Positions 27,751 to 39,592 of a DNA stretch of 64,000 nt are shown one piece after another. The DNA comes from Cymodocea nodosa. Lineage: Eukaryota > Streptophyta > Magnoliopsida > Alismatales > Cymodoceaceae. Location: NCBI GenBank assembly GCA_036874045.1, contig CM072336.1:27045501-27109500 (forward strand), given 5' to 3'. Numbering within the stretch: the stretch's first letter is position 1; every line of letters starts with the position of its first letter. The position numbers and the translations under genes are program-made. The notes beneath the pieces are model-generated. The model saw only the letters and a program-made list of their open reading frames with translations, searched no databases and was not told the origin of the DNA.

Positions 27751-29028
27751 ATGAACTCTACCATAATCATCAATCCTCTCGCCGCCGCCGCCAATGACGC
27801 CGCCTTCAAATTCTCTCTTCTTCCGCCAAAACACCAGAACCTATTATTTCAGCACCGCCGGGACTTCTCCCAGCCTCTTGTCCCCTCCAACCCTATACCA
27901 GCCTGCTCTTTCTCCCGCAGAAGCACGATCCGCGCACAGTCACCAGCTTCGTCCGCGGAGGTTGACATGGTCCAGAACCGCGACGGGGTCTGGTCGGCGA
28001 AGGCGGAGGAGAAAGTAGTGATTCTCTGGGATCTCGACAACAAGCCCCCCCGCGGCCCGCCGTACGATGCCGCCAAGGCCCTCCGCCGCCTCGCCTCCCT
28101 CTTCGGCAACGTTGTCGACGTTTCCGCCTACGCCAACCGTCACGCCTTCATACACGTTCCTCGATGGATAGTCAATCAACGTCGGCAGCGTCGGGAGCTC
28201 GACATCCTTGAGCGCCGAGGTGTGAGCGTTCCGTCCGAACCCTACGTCTGCGGGGTGTGTGGTCGAAAGTGTCGCACGAACTTCGATCTCAAGAAGCACT
28301 TCCGACAGCTCCACGAGCGGGAGCGGAACAAAAAGATCACGAGGATGAGGTCGCTTAAAGGGAAGAAGCGGCAGAGGTACAAGAAGAGGTTCGTCTCAGG
28401 GAATACGAAGTACGAACAAACGGAGAGGGAGCTGATTACGCCGAAGAGTGGGTACGGGCTGGCCAAGGAGTTGAGCAGGGCGGGAGTCTTCGTGAAGACA
28501 GTGGCCGACAAGCCTCAGGCGGCAGACGCGGCACTGAAACGCCAGATGCAGCATTCCATGAGCAATGGGGTTGATTGGTTGTTCTTGGTGTCCGATGATT
28601 CCGACTTCACGCAGATGATCTGGAGGGCAAGGGAATCAAATTTGAGGACTGTGGTGGTAGGGGATTGGAGGACCGCGCTGGGGCGCCAGGCCGATCTCTG
28701 GTTACCGTGGAATAGTGTCGAGAGTGGGGAGGTTGGTGAGGAGATTTCCAGGTCCGGTTGTTGGCGGAATGGGATAGGAGTGGAAGGGTTGTTCTCGGTC
28801 GCCAACGGTGATTTGTCAGACGAAGACGATACTAGTGAGTTGGATGGTGTGGTGAACGAGATTCTTGCAGGAAAAACAGGATTAGGCAGAATCAGGATAT
28901 CGGAATTTTCTGAAGAGGATTGTGCAAATGGTATTAGTCTGAATGATGATGACCTCCGGTTGTATGGCTCGGCTTTCCCCGGGGAAGACTTTTTATGGGA
29001 CAGCGAGGAGGAGGAAGGGTACTCTTGA
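27751..29028 (+). CDS. NYN-domain protein with an internal C2H2 zinc finger, probably plastid-targeted
   Basis: A single exon encodes 425 residues. Residues 1 to about 65 are rich in Ser, Arg and Ala with few acids, like a chloroplast or mitochondrial transit peptide. The NYN (PIN-like nuclease) fold starts at about 88 with VVILWDLDN, which supplies D94 and D96. It resumes at about 235-320 with GVDWLFLVSDDSDF (D282, D283, D285), RTVVVGD and the end strand. Between these parts lies a classical C2H2 finger (C167, C170, H183, H188) followed by a very basic stretch (about 190-215). The tail from about 320 is acidic. NYN proteins are known or predicted RNases, so RNA cleavage or binding in an organelle is plausible but inferred. 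Arabidopsis has C2H2/NYN proteins of this kind. The gene is markedly more GC-rich than its flanks. No partner genes are adjacent. Confidence 0.9.
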   Translation: MNSTIIINPLAAAANDAAFKFSLLPPKHQNLLFQHRRDFSQPLVPSNPIPACSFSRRSTIRAQSPASSAEVDMVQNRDGVWSAKAEEKVVILWDLDNKPPRGPPYDAAKALRRLASLFGNVVDVSAYANRHAFIHVPRWIVNQRRQRRELDILERRGVSVPSEPYVCGVCGRKCRTNFDLKKHFRQLHERERNKKITRMRSLKGKKRQRYKKRFVSGNTKYEQTERELITPKSGYGLAKELSRAGVFVKTVADKPQAADAALKRQMQHSMSNGVDWLFLVSDDSDFTQMIWRARESNLRTVVVGDWRTALGRQADLWLPWNSVESGEVGEEISRSGCWRNGIGVEGLFSVANGDLSDEDDTSELDGVVNEILAGKTGLGRIRISEFSEEDCANGISLNDDDLRLYGSAFPGEDFLWDSEEEEGYS

Positions 29029-29860
29029 ATGATGCAATGAGGTAACAAGCTTCTGTTATATGAGCATTGCATAATTTTCTCCTTCTATGTTAAGTGCAAT
29101 TTATGAACTTGGAGAATCTGACTAGCTTATACACATTACAAATCTCCATTGATTTTACGGAGCTTTAGCAATCCACAAATCAGTAGTAAGCTTAGGCTTC
29201 TAAAATTTGCAATGGAATGGCATGGCTGTTGCTTCAATCTTCAAATACATTGATAACAAAATTTTAGAAAATCTTAAGTATATGGATCCTAGGTATAAGC
29301 ACAAAATAATAAGCAATACCATGTGAATTAAGAATGGTCCTGGATTTGTCATTTAAATCTTTCAACAAAGATCAATTTACAGTTAGGTATACTTGCTTAA
29401 TTCATTGGAGACTTCACTACCATAGTTTGACTTAGGATGCACGTGGTTCAATTTGTTTTATATTTTAGCCATTTTCAGGAACAAAATCAATACTTATCAA
29501 TCCCGAGAATATCTAAATTAAATCCAATTATGTTCTCTCACCAGTGTAAAATAATAGCCTCTGACCAAGTTCAAGAATCAGTTTGAAACTCGAAAATTGG
29601 AATAAATAGACTGGGGTGGTTGGATCCTAAAAACCCTTGTACATGATTCACTACGACTGGTTCTTTTTTGGATCCTTAACCAGATTCACCAAGATCCACC
29701 TAACTCAATAAGTTGATTGCCTAGGCTCAAGGTGGAGCTTGCCCGGGCAGCTGCCTAAGCACCCACCCCAACAACTTTGGTAAAAAAAATTATTAATTTT
29801 GGAAACTTTCGGAAGTTACAACTTGTAAGCTACGGTGTGCACCCTTGCATGATTTGAAGA
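29029..29860. other. 3' flank of the NYN gene and spacer
   Basis: The first few hundred bases should include the 3' UTR. No further gene or recognisable element is seen up to the gypsy fragment. Confidence 0.5.
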
Positions 29861-29869
29861 AGGCCATGA

Positions 29870-31025
29870 TACCAAGTGCTTGATTTGGGTTATCGATAAA
29901 TCACCATCAAATCTTGATGGTAAGTTTGGAGTTTGAGGTAGCCCCAATATCCTTTAGTGAAATGTTGTGTTCACTTTCTACCCTCCATTCTTTTCATGCA
30001 TCATTGAGCCTCGTTCAAATTATGTTGTAACAATCACAATGCTGCCTTGCAGGATTGTAACTCATTACAAAGATATCAATATTGTTATATTTAGGCTATA
30101 GGAAAGTAGAGTAGGAGGGCATTCATATAGAGCTTCAAATGGTGTAATTCCCAGTGTGCTATGCAAATTGGTGTTGTACTAGTATTCAACCCATGGAGGT
30201 TAATTTGACCATTCATGTTGCTACCGGTAGATATAGCAACATAAATAGGCTTATAAAACCTTGTTTACTGGCTCACTTTACATGTGATATGTTGAACCCA
30301 TGCACAATTAGATACCTTGCAACTTTATAAGTTCTTGCCCAAAGGAACTTGTAAAGAGGCAATCTCAATCACTGACAATTGTGTTATGAATAATATGAAG
30401 TTGCACAACCCAATGGAGAAAGATTCTAGCCAAATTCTTGGTATTGTATGTGTGTGCAACGCCATGGAATGAGTATATTTTGTGAATTGATCCACCTCTA
30501 CCAATATTACCATCTTTCCACAAGAGAGGGGTAATCCTTTATAAAATCCAAGTGCCAAGCCAATCATTCTTAGGTATTGATAATAGTAGTAAATGACCCA
30601 CTAGTTGATTAATTGTAATCGCACATTCTGGAATGTATTTCTTGACATCGTTAATTCCCCTTTCAAAATGCTGTTGATTTCATGCAAGTGATGGTTTTGT
30701 CAAATCCCTTGTGTCCTTGTGTTAGAGCATCATGAAATTCTCCGAAGTCCAATTGTCATAGATTGTTCACATTCGATATTAGCAATCTTCCCTTGTAGAA
30801 AGGCAAGCCATTCGCAAAATTGTACTTGAGTTTACTGTCTCCCATTTCTTCAACAAATACTGACATTCTTCAATAAAGACTGATATTCCATTTTCCCTTG
30901 AGTTTCCTCCACTCACTGAATTCACTCTAGCATCAACATGGTAAGCTCGGAGATGACTATTGGCAGTTGAGTTCTACCCTCTCTTTCAAGACAATGCATC
31001 TGCTATCTTATTTGAGTCCCAAGCT
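29870..31025 (-). mobile_element. Decayed Ty3/gypsy retrotransposon fragment (RNase H end to integrase)
   Basis: Read on the minus strand, the order matches a gypsy pol. Near 31010 is NKIADALS, the end of RNase H. At 30567-30330 is the integrase catalytic start, GLPLSCGKMVILVEVDQFTKYTH. Near 30210-30060 is the later integrase part, YNTNLHSTLGITPFEALYE. Stops and frame shifts interrupt it and no LTRs were recognised, so it is a dead fragment. Confidence 0.85.
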
Positions 31026-32060
31026 TATACTTAAGCTTGCAGTTGAAACCTGGTAATCCATCCAACCATTCCTAGCGGCCACCACTCACCGCCACGTTGC
31101 TGAGAGTGCCCCTCTTGGTCCGGTGTCTCTGACTCCACTCGCAAAGGAGAGGGCCGGGGGATTGAAGAGGAGTCGGTGAATGGCAATCGACGAAAATTGC
31201 GAAAGTAATAATGGTCACTAAAAAGCGTAACAAAGTCTTGTATATGTTTAGATTTAGATGTAGAGGTTAGATTCAAACTCTAAGATCCAAGTATCTTCTT
31301 CATTATATTATACTACTGAGATGCCTTAACTATGTGTACAATGATATGCTTTGACCAAATACCATTAAAAAATTGAATGTACCATTTTATTTATATAATT
31401 TGGTTTTATATGCTTAGAATTTCAAAAAGTTCTATTGTTAATGAAATATTAATTTTTTTCTTTTGAAGAGAGACCAAAAGCATGCGATTCAACCAAAACA
31501 CATAAAAATGCATGTGCAGTATTGCATTTAACATACAATTTAAAATTTATTTTAAATATTCATCAATTTCTTTGAATGTAGTCATTTTACATCGTACGGT
31601 ATTTCATGTGCATTACGCTCGTAGTATTAAAAACTAGTCTAAATGAGCACATGAAACATATATAACTAACCTTAACATGCCTCGTTGGTCTCTTATTTTG
31701 TGCAAATCCAATACTGTAACTACAACTCATGTATTAAAAAACAGCAAATATACAAGGAAAGAGGATCATGTGTAATTCCAAACAAAAACAACTACGGCTA
31801 CAAACATCATCTTTTTATTGCAATGTATATCTTTAATTTTACACTTGCTAGTACAACTTATTGGAGAATACAAAATACACCAACATATATAACGAATGCA
31901 AATTTTTGACATCATGAATCCCTCACCTCAAACCACTGCAGCATTACCATACTATTTCATCATGTACCGTACATTATGCAAAGTTCATTCTAATTCATGA
32001 AAGCATGGAGGCAAGGAAACATGCAACCTCCAACATCTGAAACACTGGATGTGGAAGAAG
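31026..32060. other. AT-rich spacer
   Basis: No gene or element could be supported. The last part probably contains the 3' UTR of the small minus-strand gene that ends at 32063. Confidence 0.45.
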
Positions 32061-32062
32061 AC

Positions 32063-32620
32063 CTACCGTCCACATCTCATCTCCTGTAATTAATCAACAC
32101 ATCAATCAAAGTAACAAATTATTAATAAACGGAAAGAAAAAAGTTAATGGACATAACAAGTGTGTATGTACGTACGTACCCAAGGGGTATAGCTTTGCAT
32201 TCCTTGAAGAGAAAACAGCTTGCTGACTTCTATCTCGTCAAAGCTCTTCAGCTTGGACATGTTCACAGTAGGAAGAACGGTCTTCTTCATGGTGTCCTCC
32301 TCTTCCTTCCTTTTAATCTTTACATTCTTGTGACGAATGGGTCCTTCCCTCTTCACCAGAGTAGTAGCTGGTTTCCCATCGACCAGCGTGCCCCTGCAGG
32401 AACCCCAGAGGAAGTTGACTCCTTCAAGGGGTTGCTTGTTCATGGTGCCTGCGTGCAGTATCTTCCGAAGGAGAAACGTCTTCCTTGCTTTGGTCGCATC
32501 ATCGGTTTGATCACTCTTGGCGTTGAACGGGTCTAGTGGAGCTCTCGTTCCATGATCATGGAATTCCCTGTGGCTTAGCTGCTGCTCTTTGACTGGAGAA
32601 GGATGAATTTTCTTTTTCAT
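32063..32620 (-). CDS. Hypothetical basic protein, 153 aa, two exons
   Basis: I do not recognise this family. Exon 1 is 32620-32180. Its donor TGG/GTACGT joins the acceptor at 32083 (TTACAG/GAG), adding six residues and a TAG at 32063; read-through of the intron would instead give 158 residues. The protein is hydrophilic and lysine-rich, with KIKRKEEED in the middle and a C-terminal part VNMSKLKSFDEIEVSKLF that could form a short helix. No signal peptide or membrane segment is seen. A TATA box sits about 140 bases upstream, so this is probably a separate transcription unit from the next small gene on the same strand. Function unknown. Confidence 0.6.
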
Positions 32621-32756
32621 TCCTTGGGAAGAGATTAGAGAAGAATAAATAAGATTAAATTTATATTAGCATTAGTAATTAGCAAGAGGGTGAATAGACA
32701 GTAAAAGTGAAGTTGCTCTATCGTAACCTGGTGATCATGGATTCAGAATAGCCCCT

Positions 32757-32768
32757 CCATTTATAAAG
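32757..32768 (-). promoter_or_regulatory. TATA box of the 153-aa hypothetical gene
   Basis: The minus strand reads CTTTATAAATGG, about 140 bases before the ATG at 32620. It supports this open frame as the first exon of its own gene. Confidence 0.55.
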
Positions 32769-32769
32769 G

Positions 32770-33977
32770 CAAACCTTAATACGATTAAACCCTCCACAAA
32801 TCCTTCACTAGTGGCGAACTTATATACTAGATTTCGGAAACATATATAAAAAACCCAAAATCTGTTCAAAAACAATGAATAAGACTCTGAGAGATTCATC
32901 TTTTTTCATTTCACTTACTAAAATCAATCTCATCATACCGTCTCCCTTCCATGGATCTTTTTCAAACACACGTAAACTACACAAGATTTAACTATTTTTT
33001 AGTAATTTTGTACACCGTGGAAGCAATGTCACACGTAACATGTGATTGTGTGATTTTATGTGATTGTGGTTCCATGTCTTGATTTTTCGACACATTCCTT
33101 TCCAAACATTCATTGTACAGATCATTAACTCAATACCTTGATAATTGTAATAATTTTAGAAGTCACATTTATTTTTAAGTGTAGGTATCAAAGTGTTCTT
33201 TCTCAATTCATTTTGCATCTTCCTAGTCTTTAAATTTTTAAGATTATATTAAAAAGTTAATCATTTAATCTCCACTTCAACCTGCACAAATTTCAAACTT
33301 TAATAAAGATACCATCAATCCAATACCTTTTTCACATTTGATTTTCAAATAGTTTCTTCATCTTAAATGTCCTAATTATTCTTTTAAAATAAATATACAT
33401 TTTGTTATTAGTGTGACTAAGCAAATTTTGTATATTAAAATTTTCTCACCAATCTTTAATAAGACTATCAAATTCATCCTATATACGATTTATTTGACTA
33501 AAATCAAATAAAGATAATATACACTATTCCCTTTCATATTGTAAACTTAATCATTATAATTCTATCTTTTATATTTTACATGAACAACTACATCTTTTAC
33601 ATTTTAATCGACTATTGCCCTGACCTACTCCCCATGTTTATCTTCTCTTGTGTATCATAATTTATAACTACTATTTTAAAATGATCTTGATTTTTCTCCC
33701 AACTATTTAGTCTCTTGCAAACACTTTATACTACTTTTTCTTATGTTACTTTTTCCTTTTAACATTGTGTCAACTATTTTTTAACTTGAAATATGAATTT
33801 GTATGTAATTTTTGGTATTTATTTAACCAAAAATGCATCCGCATGGGAAATCTTATAGAAGAAAATCCTGATGTATACATTGTTAACGTGTTGAATTGCA
33901 TGGGAAAATGTTTATAAAACATGCAACTAGATTGGGGAATTATAAACTTACCTTGATAATACTTTTTATGTTTTGGT
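32770..33977. other. AT-rich spacer between the two small genes
   Basis: No coding or RNA signal is seen. The stretch is AT-rich with pyrimidine-rich runs on the plus strand. Confidence 0.45.
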
Positions 33978-35125
33978 CTAATGCTCTTTTTCTTCACCTT
34001 CTTCTTTGCGTTCATCTCTTCCATCAACTGTTAAGCAAGGCAAGGTTTTCACAAGGCCATGGTCAGGCATCATAAAAGCCTGGGTAAAATTTTCTACCAT
34101 ATACATGCTTATTGACACAGATTTCCAATGGAAAGAAAAATGATACACCTTAAGAACATGTTGCTCAAGCCGATCTATACGGCTGAGGAGGTTGCCCTTG
34201 AGTTTTGTCTCCATCAAGGCCTCTTCCATGGTGAGCAAGCAATCCACAAGCCTCCTTGGCGAGGAGTCGCTAGAAGAGCTTTCAGTGGATCTACCAGACA
34301 CCATTGGAGTATTTGAACTCCAAGGGATGTCTTTGCTTCTCTTCATCTCCTCGAAGTGTTCAATCTACAGTCACAATTACAGCAACAAAGACCACTATCA
34401 TCTCTCTGTAATTGTTGGATGTGTTACTGTAGCTTGACACTACTTTGGAAGGTTGCCCATGACAATAAAGCCTGTTTTGATTTCCCTTTTTTGCATCTAG
34501 CATACATACGTAACACCCCTCCCAGGTTCTAATCAGTACCATATTTAGTCATTGGTAACATCCAGTCTGAAAGAAATCAAGGTCAAGAGACAATACATCT
34601 TATAAACCATGATTAAGAAATCATGATCTATGTACTGGTACCAAATTCTGGTTCAGTGATACTGTAATCAATTATTATTAGAATTGAGAGGCAATAGATC
34701 TTATAAATCATACACAAGTTAAAAATCATGATCTACGGTCTGGTACAAAATTCTGGGTCAGTGATACTATAATCACTATTACATAAATTCCAACAGTGGA
34801 TGAATATCACAATAGATTTTCCACTACATTGTAAGAATTAAAATATAAATATTGAGTTCAAACCCAAACAAAACAATAATAACGTCAAAAAAATACTACA
34901 TCAGTCCAACAAAGTAAGAAACTCCATCAATTCCTTTCACAAACTAATTAATTGATTAATTGGAAGAAAAGAGGCATCATATGCTATGAGATGGCATCAA
35001 TCAGCTTAACACCATATAAGGGAACGGAAGTGAACTAATTAATTCAATTGATCGCCGATTCTCACCATTATGCCCAGGAGGGAATGGATGCTGTGCGCCG
35101 CCACCGCGTCCGTGGCTGCCCCCAT
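33978..35125 (-). CDS. Hypothetical small Ser-rich/helical protein, 125 aa, three exons
   Basis: I do not recognise this family. The model is exon 1 35125-35066 (ATG/GTGAGA donor), exon 2 34364-34149 (TGTAG acceptor, AAG/GTGTAT donor) and exon 3 34079-33978 (CCCAG acceptor), all phase 0. Exon 1 encodes an alanine-rich helical start, MGAATDAVAAHSIHSLLGIM. Exon 2 has a serine cluster (SSSSDSSPRR), then a likely amphipathic or coiled-coil segment with LLSRIDRLEQHVL. Exon 3 ends in a charged Glu/Lys tail. Translation might instead begin at an ATG inside exon 2 (34346), giving about 99 residues. The GC-rich first exon and leader are typical of a real plant 5' end. Function unknown. Confidence 0.55.
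34587..34790. repeat. Two-copy tandem repeat, about 101 bp unit
   Basis: The two copies share AAATCATGATCTA and CAGTGATACT at a spacing of about 101 bases, with roughly 15-20 percent differences by eye. They lie in the first intron of the 125-aa hypothetical gene. Confidence 0.75.
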
Positions 35126-35310
35126 GATCCCTCCACCACCCTCCGGAAATCAGCGCCGGAGTGAATCAAGGCAGCAAGGCGCGATCTCGCTCATCTGCGG
35201 CGCGTGCGGTACCGTGCACGAACCGCAACGATACCACCGCCGCGGTGGAGATCGGTGATCTAGCAGCTGTAACCATGGATGGGTGCGTACGTGTCCGTGA
35301 GCCTTGAGAA

Positions 35311-35364
35311 GGTGGCGGCCGCCGACGACAGCAGGTGGCGGCCGCCGACGACAGCAGGTGGCGG
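35311..35364. repeat. 23-bp GC-rich tandem repeat, 2.3 copies
   Basis: Two exact copies of a 23-base unit starting GGTGGCGGCCGCCGACGACA lie at 35311-35333 and 35334-35356, followed by a partial copy. They lie about 190 bases upstream of the ATG of the minus-strand 125-aa gene, in its leader or promoter. Confidence 0.9.
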
Positions 35365-35566
35365 TCGCATGCACCGACCCACACACCCTTCGCGATGGCG
35401 ACGCCGATGGTGCCGTCGACTCCACTATTCCCTCTTCCATCCTTCCGACGGGTGTACCAAATGACAACCACGGCCTATTCCCTATTTCCCTTCTCCTCCG
35501 TGAAAATTTTATATTAATAAAATATAATATAAAGATTTATTTTAAAATATAAAATACTGTCCTTGA

Positions 35567-35592
35567 ATATATATATATATATATATATATAT
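35567..35592. repeat. AT microsatellite
   Basis: A perfect AT dinucleotide run of about 13 units in intergenic DNA. Confidence 0.95.
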
Positions 35593-35599
35593 TACTGAC

Positions 35600-36429
35600 A
35601 ATCTTCATATTTGAAAATGCATATACTTATTTGTTACCACGAAGGTTAAAAGAGTTAACGCAAGTTGGATCTATCTATTAATCAAAGGAAGTATTTTTGA
35701 TAATTTGATCTAAATAATCCTTAGAATTTTGGATTACAAGACACTTCATATTTAAATTTATTTGATATATTTATATCCAAGTCCTTAAAATTTCACATAT
35801 TTATATAAATATATTTATAAAGGATTTTTAAAAATTTTGGTGGGGACGATGACCCATGCTTGTGCCTATGTTGTATTGCCACTCTGAGTAACTTAAGTTA
35901 TTGCAATTAATTTTGACCACACCTTTGACTATAGCTTGTACATGAATAAGAGTACAACAAGAGGAATGGGTGACCATGAAAGATTGCCAAATACATGGCT
36001 CTCTAAATTGACAAAATATGCATACATAAGCAAGGACCTAACATGCTCATTCTAGGTACAAACTTACAAACCATAACACTAATCATAATCAAAGCATTAG
36101 AGAAATATAAGGCATGCAAAAACAAAGTAGGTGATGGTAACTTCAGATATATGTGGCCAAACTCTTAAGAAATTTTTGTTTAATGTAAACTTGATAGATT
36201 ATTAATCAGCCCCTCTTGGAATAGTAGATTCTCTAACACCATGTGAAAGGGTCTGATTAGAATTATCTTCGACCACATTCCTATTTTATTAGACACCAAC
36301 CCACTAAGAGTGTGCTGTCCCTTTCATGTTCTAAAAGCAATGGTTCTTGCAAGAAGATTGCATTGAGATGGGAAAGTGTGGGCCAAGGCAACAGCTCATG
36401 TTCATCCAATTGCCTTTTTTGCTAGCAAA
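35600..36429. other. AT-rich spacer upstream of the LINE remnant
   Basis: No gene is seen. Part of it may be the eroded 5' end of the LINE, but no endonuclease motif was recognised. Confidence 0.4.
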
Positions 36430-38580
36430 GCAGAGGCACTCAAAGAGGCTACAAAGGTCTGAAAAATGAGCATTTAGAAAAAAAAGAACTATGAAAAATT
36501 AAATGAAATTGAAAGACAAATTCTAGAAATAGAAAGAACAGCTGAAACTGAAACTGTAGGAGCAGGCAACCTACTAAAAAAAAATAAGAGCTTAGAAATG
36601 AGCATTATCAAGCTCTTCTTGAAAAAGAAATGTATTAAAACAAAATTCAAGAATCCATTGGTTAAAGGAAGGTGACCAAGACACAACCTTCTTTCATAAA
36701 GCAGCCAAGATTAGGAGGGCTAAGAAGAGCATTGTATCTTCTCTAGTAAACAGTGGAAAAAGAGTTGAAGATCAGACTTCCATAGCTAATAGCATAGTTG
36801 AACATTTTGCTAAGCTTTAGGATGAATTGGGCCTCTTTGAACATTTCAAGATTAGAAATTTCTAACTCAGTGGAAGGAATTTCTCCTTGAAAGAACTTGA
36901 AGGGAAATCTTCAGATCCAGATGGTTTTCCAACATTGTTAAGAGGTAGTAAAGGAAGATCTTAAAATATCAAATCACTTGCATCCCTAGCCTGAATCTAA
37001 TATCATTGCACTCATCTTAAAGAAGCCTACAATGGAAATGGTTACAGGTAGGCCGATAAGCCTCCTTAATAGTAGTTATAAATTATTTGTTTAGTCCTAG
37101 CCACACGTCTAAGTCTCATCTTAAATGATCTTCTTGATGATGATTCACAAAGCACTTTCTTGAACGGTTGAAGCAAACATGATTGCTTCCATTGTGCACG
37201 AGAAATTATACACCTAATGCAAACTACCAATTTAGAGGTATCATTGTGAAAATTTACTCTGAAAAAGTTTTTGATAATGTCGATTGAAATTTTCTTTTAA
37301 TACACTCAAAAACTATAGCTTTTTGTGATAAACATATATCCTAGATTAAAACATGTATATCTACCATATCCTTCTCCATTCTTGTGAATGGATCCTTGAA
37401 GGACCACTTCTAATCATTGAATGATTTAAGACAAAGTAACCCTTGTCTCCGTTACTATTTATACTTGTTACTTTATTTCAAACAAGATGTTGCTCTTAGA
37501 TAAAAGTAATTCCCTACTCTCTAAGGTATAAAATTTCCTGACAGAGGCCTAGAAATATTGAATATACAATATGCCAACGACACCCTTCTTTTCCTTGAAC
37601 CAAAAGAGGAGTATCTGATTAATTTGGAAAGAATACTTTGTTGTTTTAAAGTCACCTCTTGTCTTAAAATAAACTTTCACAAATCATCAATTACTAGTAT
37701 TGGGATTTCAAATGACTCCCTTACCAAATTCTACCTTATAATGAGTTGTTAGAATGCAACCTTTTCTATTAAATACCTTGACTTTCCTCTTGACTTCAGG
37801 CTGGCTAGCTTCCTAGAAGGATCAGCTGCCTATTACGGACGAAGTAAGCAGCACATGGAAATGCAAACATATCTGTCAATCAAAGGAATATAGACATTAG
37901 TAGACTCGATTTTTAGCTCTATACCCACATATCAACTCTTGATATTACATCTCTCAGCCAAGGTTAGGAAAAGATTGTTATGGAGGGAGTTCTTGCAATA
38001 TTAATAACCTCAAGATTCACCCTACTAAGATGAGCCAAACTTTTCAAAGCAAAGAACAAGGTGGACCAGTTATTATAAATTTAAGAAATTGCGATTCGGA
38101 CCTCAAATCAAAGCAAATCTGAAACATTCTCGACAATAACTCTTGCACATCGAGATGGAGTAAGCTTGTGAGAGCAAGATACCTTGGCAATGGCAGATTG
38201 GGTGCCATTTTAAACAGCTCAAGTGAAAATATCTCCCCACATGTGGAAAGCTGTCAAAAATTACGTACCGATTTGTTTGTAATTTCTGCAATTGCAGTTA
38301 TAAGAATAGCATCAACACTCTTTTTTTAAGAAAGTCACTGGTACTACAATGAACAACCTAAGCTTATATTTCTACAGCAGTTTAATTCTGTAAAGTGCAG
38401 GCAATCTATATTTAAAAGGGATGTTATTGCAGTCATTGCATTTCCTCCAAGGTCCTTTGGAACTTCCTCTTTGAAAATATGTATGTACCTTATTTTGTTT
38501 AGGAAGAATAAATACAAGTTTGAGATTACATCTGTTCGGTGGCCTTTGTCTTGTAGCAGTTGTATTCTTTAGGACTTATG
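36430..38580 (+). mobile_element. Decayed L1-type LINE (non-LTR) reverse transcriptase
   Basis: Across the three plus frames the typical plant LINE order appears. WLKEGDQDTTFFHKAAK lies near 36660. ILKKPTMEMVTGRPISLLNSSYK lies near 37020-37080. The polymerase active site appears as QYANDTLLFLEPKEE near 37570, where the usual FADD/YADD has become YAND. Near 37860-37930 is a segment resembling the post-RT motif ending IPTYQL. Numerous stops make it a pseudogene. No target-site duplication or poly-A tail was identified, so the ends are approximate. Confidence 0.85.
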
Positions 38581-39049
38581 ATTGAATCATAATAGCATTG
38601 CTTTCGGGAATCATATGGAGAACACAGCAATGCAAGTCATAATCCTATTATGGAGAACATCATCCCCTCAATAGAGTTTAATGTTTTGATTAATTATTTT
38701 AGCAAGCTTAAATATTAAAGTTAAAAGCAAATCTACCAACATTGAAGGTAATAGAACCAGATAACAAAGCACGGAATGAATCTACCTCACAAATAGGACT
38801 GGAATGACAAAATTGAAAGATCACATAAGAGACCGGTATATTAGGCTGGTTAAAAAGTTTCTCATTATTTCTTTGATCGTAATGTTGGAAAATTTTACTT
38901 TGAAAAAAAAGGAAAGGTGAAGGATGAAATTAATAATGCTCAGGTCTCCATTAAATTGCTGAATTGTAACTACCTCTTTTGTTCGCATATATATCAATGC
39001 GCGCGTTGATGTTTTCCGATTCTTTTTAAATATTAGATTTTTTTTATTT
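38581..39049. other. Spacer upstream of the PP2C gene
   Basis: No gene is seen. It may contain the LINE 3' end and the distal promoter of the phosphatase gene. Confidence 0.4.
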
Positions 39050-39592
39050 TTGAGATTCACGGGTAGATTTTAATATCAATGCGCACTTTGATCTGATTAT
39101 TATCATTATCATTTCTGCAGAATGCCTGTTTCGTTGGTACAGCTGTGCAGTCAAAATGCCAATCCGCACTTCCTTGGTCCCACCTCCACGTGGCCACGTC
39201 ATGCCACTTCCATGTCTACACAGCCTCGCACGTTCGTCTTTCTCCGACCCACCCTCACCGTCCGATCGCCATCCCACCGCCCGCCAAATCTGATGCCCCC
39301 CGCCTGTGATCCAAGGACCCTGTTGTTCGATATTACAACTTTGCCACCGCAATTCGCTCGATCCGCCAGGGCCATTTCCGTCGCCGATAAAACCTCACTC
39401 CACCCCTTGTCTTGTCTCCCCCATCGCCACCACCACCACCTCCTGGTCTCCTCTGCTCACTGCTTCGCCTCTTCTTTGTTCTCGTTGGAATCTGGGCGTT
39501 GGTCTCGTCATCCTGGGGTTTCGCATTGGGATGAGGAGGAGGAGGGAATGGTGATGGTGGGAGGAAGAGGTGAGGAACTTGGGTTGCAACAG
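39050..39592 (+). promoter_or_regulatory. GC-rich promoter and 5' UTR of the PP2C gene
   Basis: Composition changes sharply from AT-rich to GC-rich near 39110, with pyrimidine-rich patches (for example CTCCCCCATCGCC) typical of plant core promoters and leaders. An open frame continues upstream of the chosen start but has no family similarity. A second in-frame ATG at 39548 would add 15 residues. Confidence 0.45.

Noticed and set aside
27794-29072. Other-frame open frames over the NYN gene, up to 185 codons
   Set aside because: These are shadows of a GC-rich coding exon; only the 425-residue frame has conserved motifs.
39122-39592. Upstream in-frame extension of the PP2C coding region
   Set aside because: It has no family similarity, is low-complexity and proline/serine-rich, and known homologues start near the chosen ATG.
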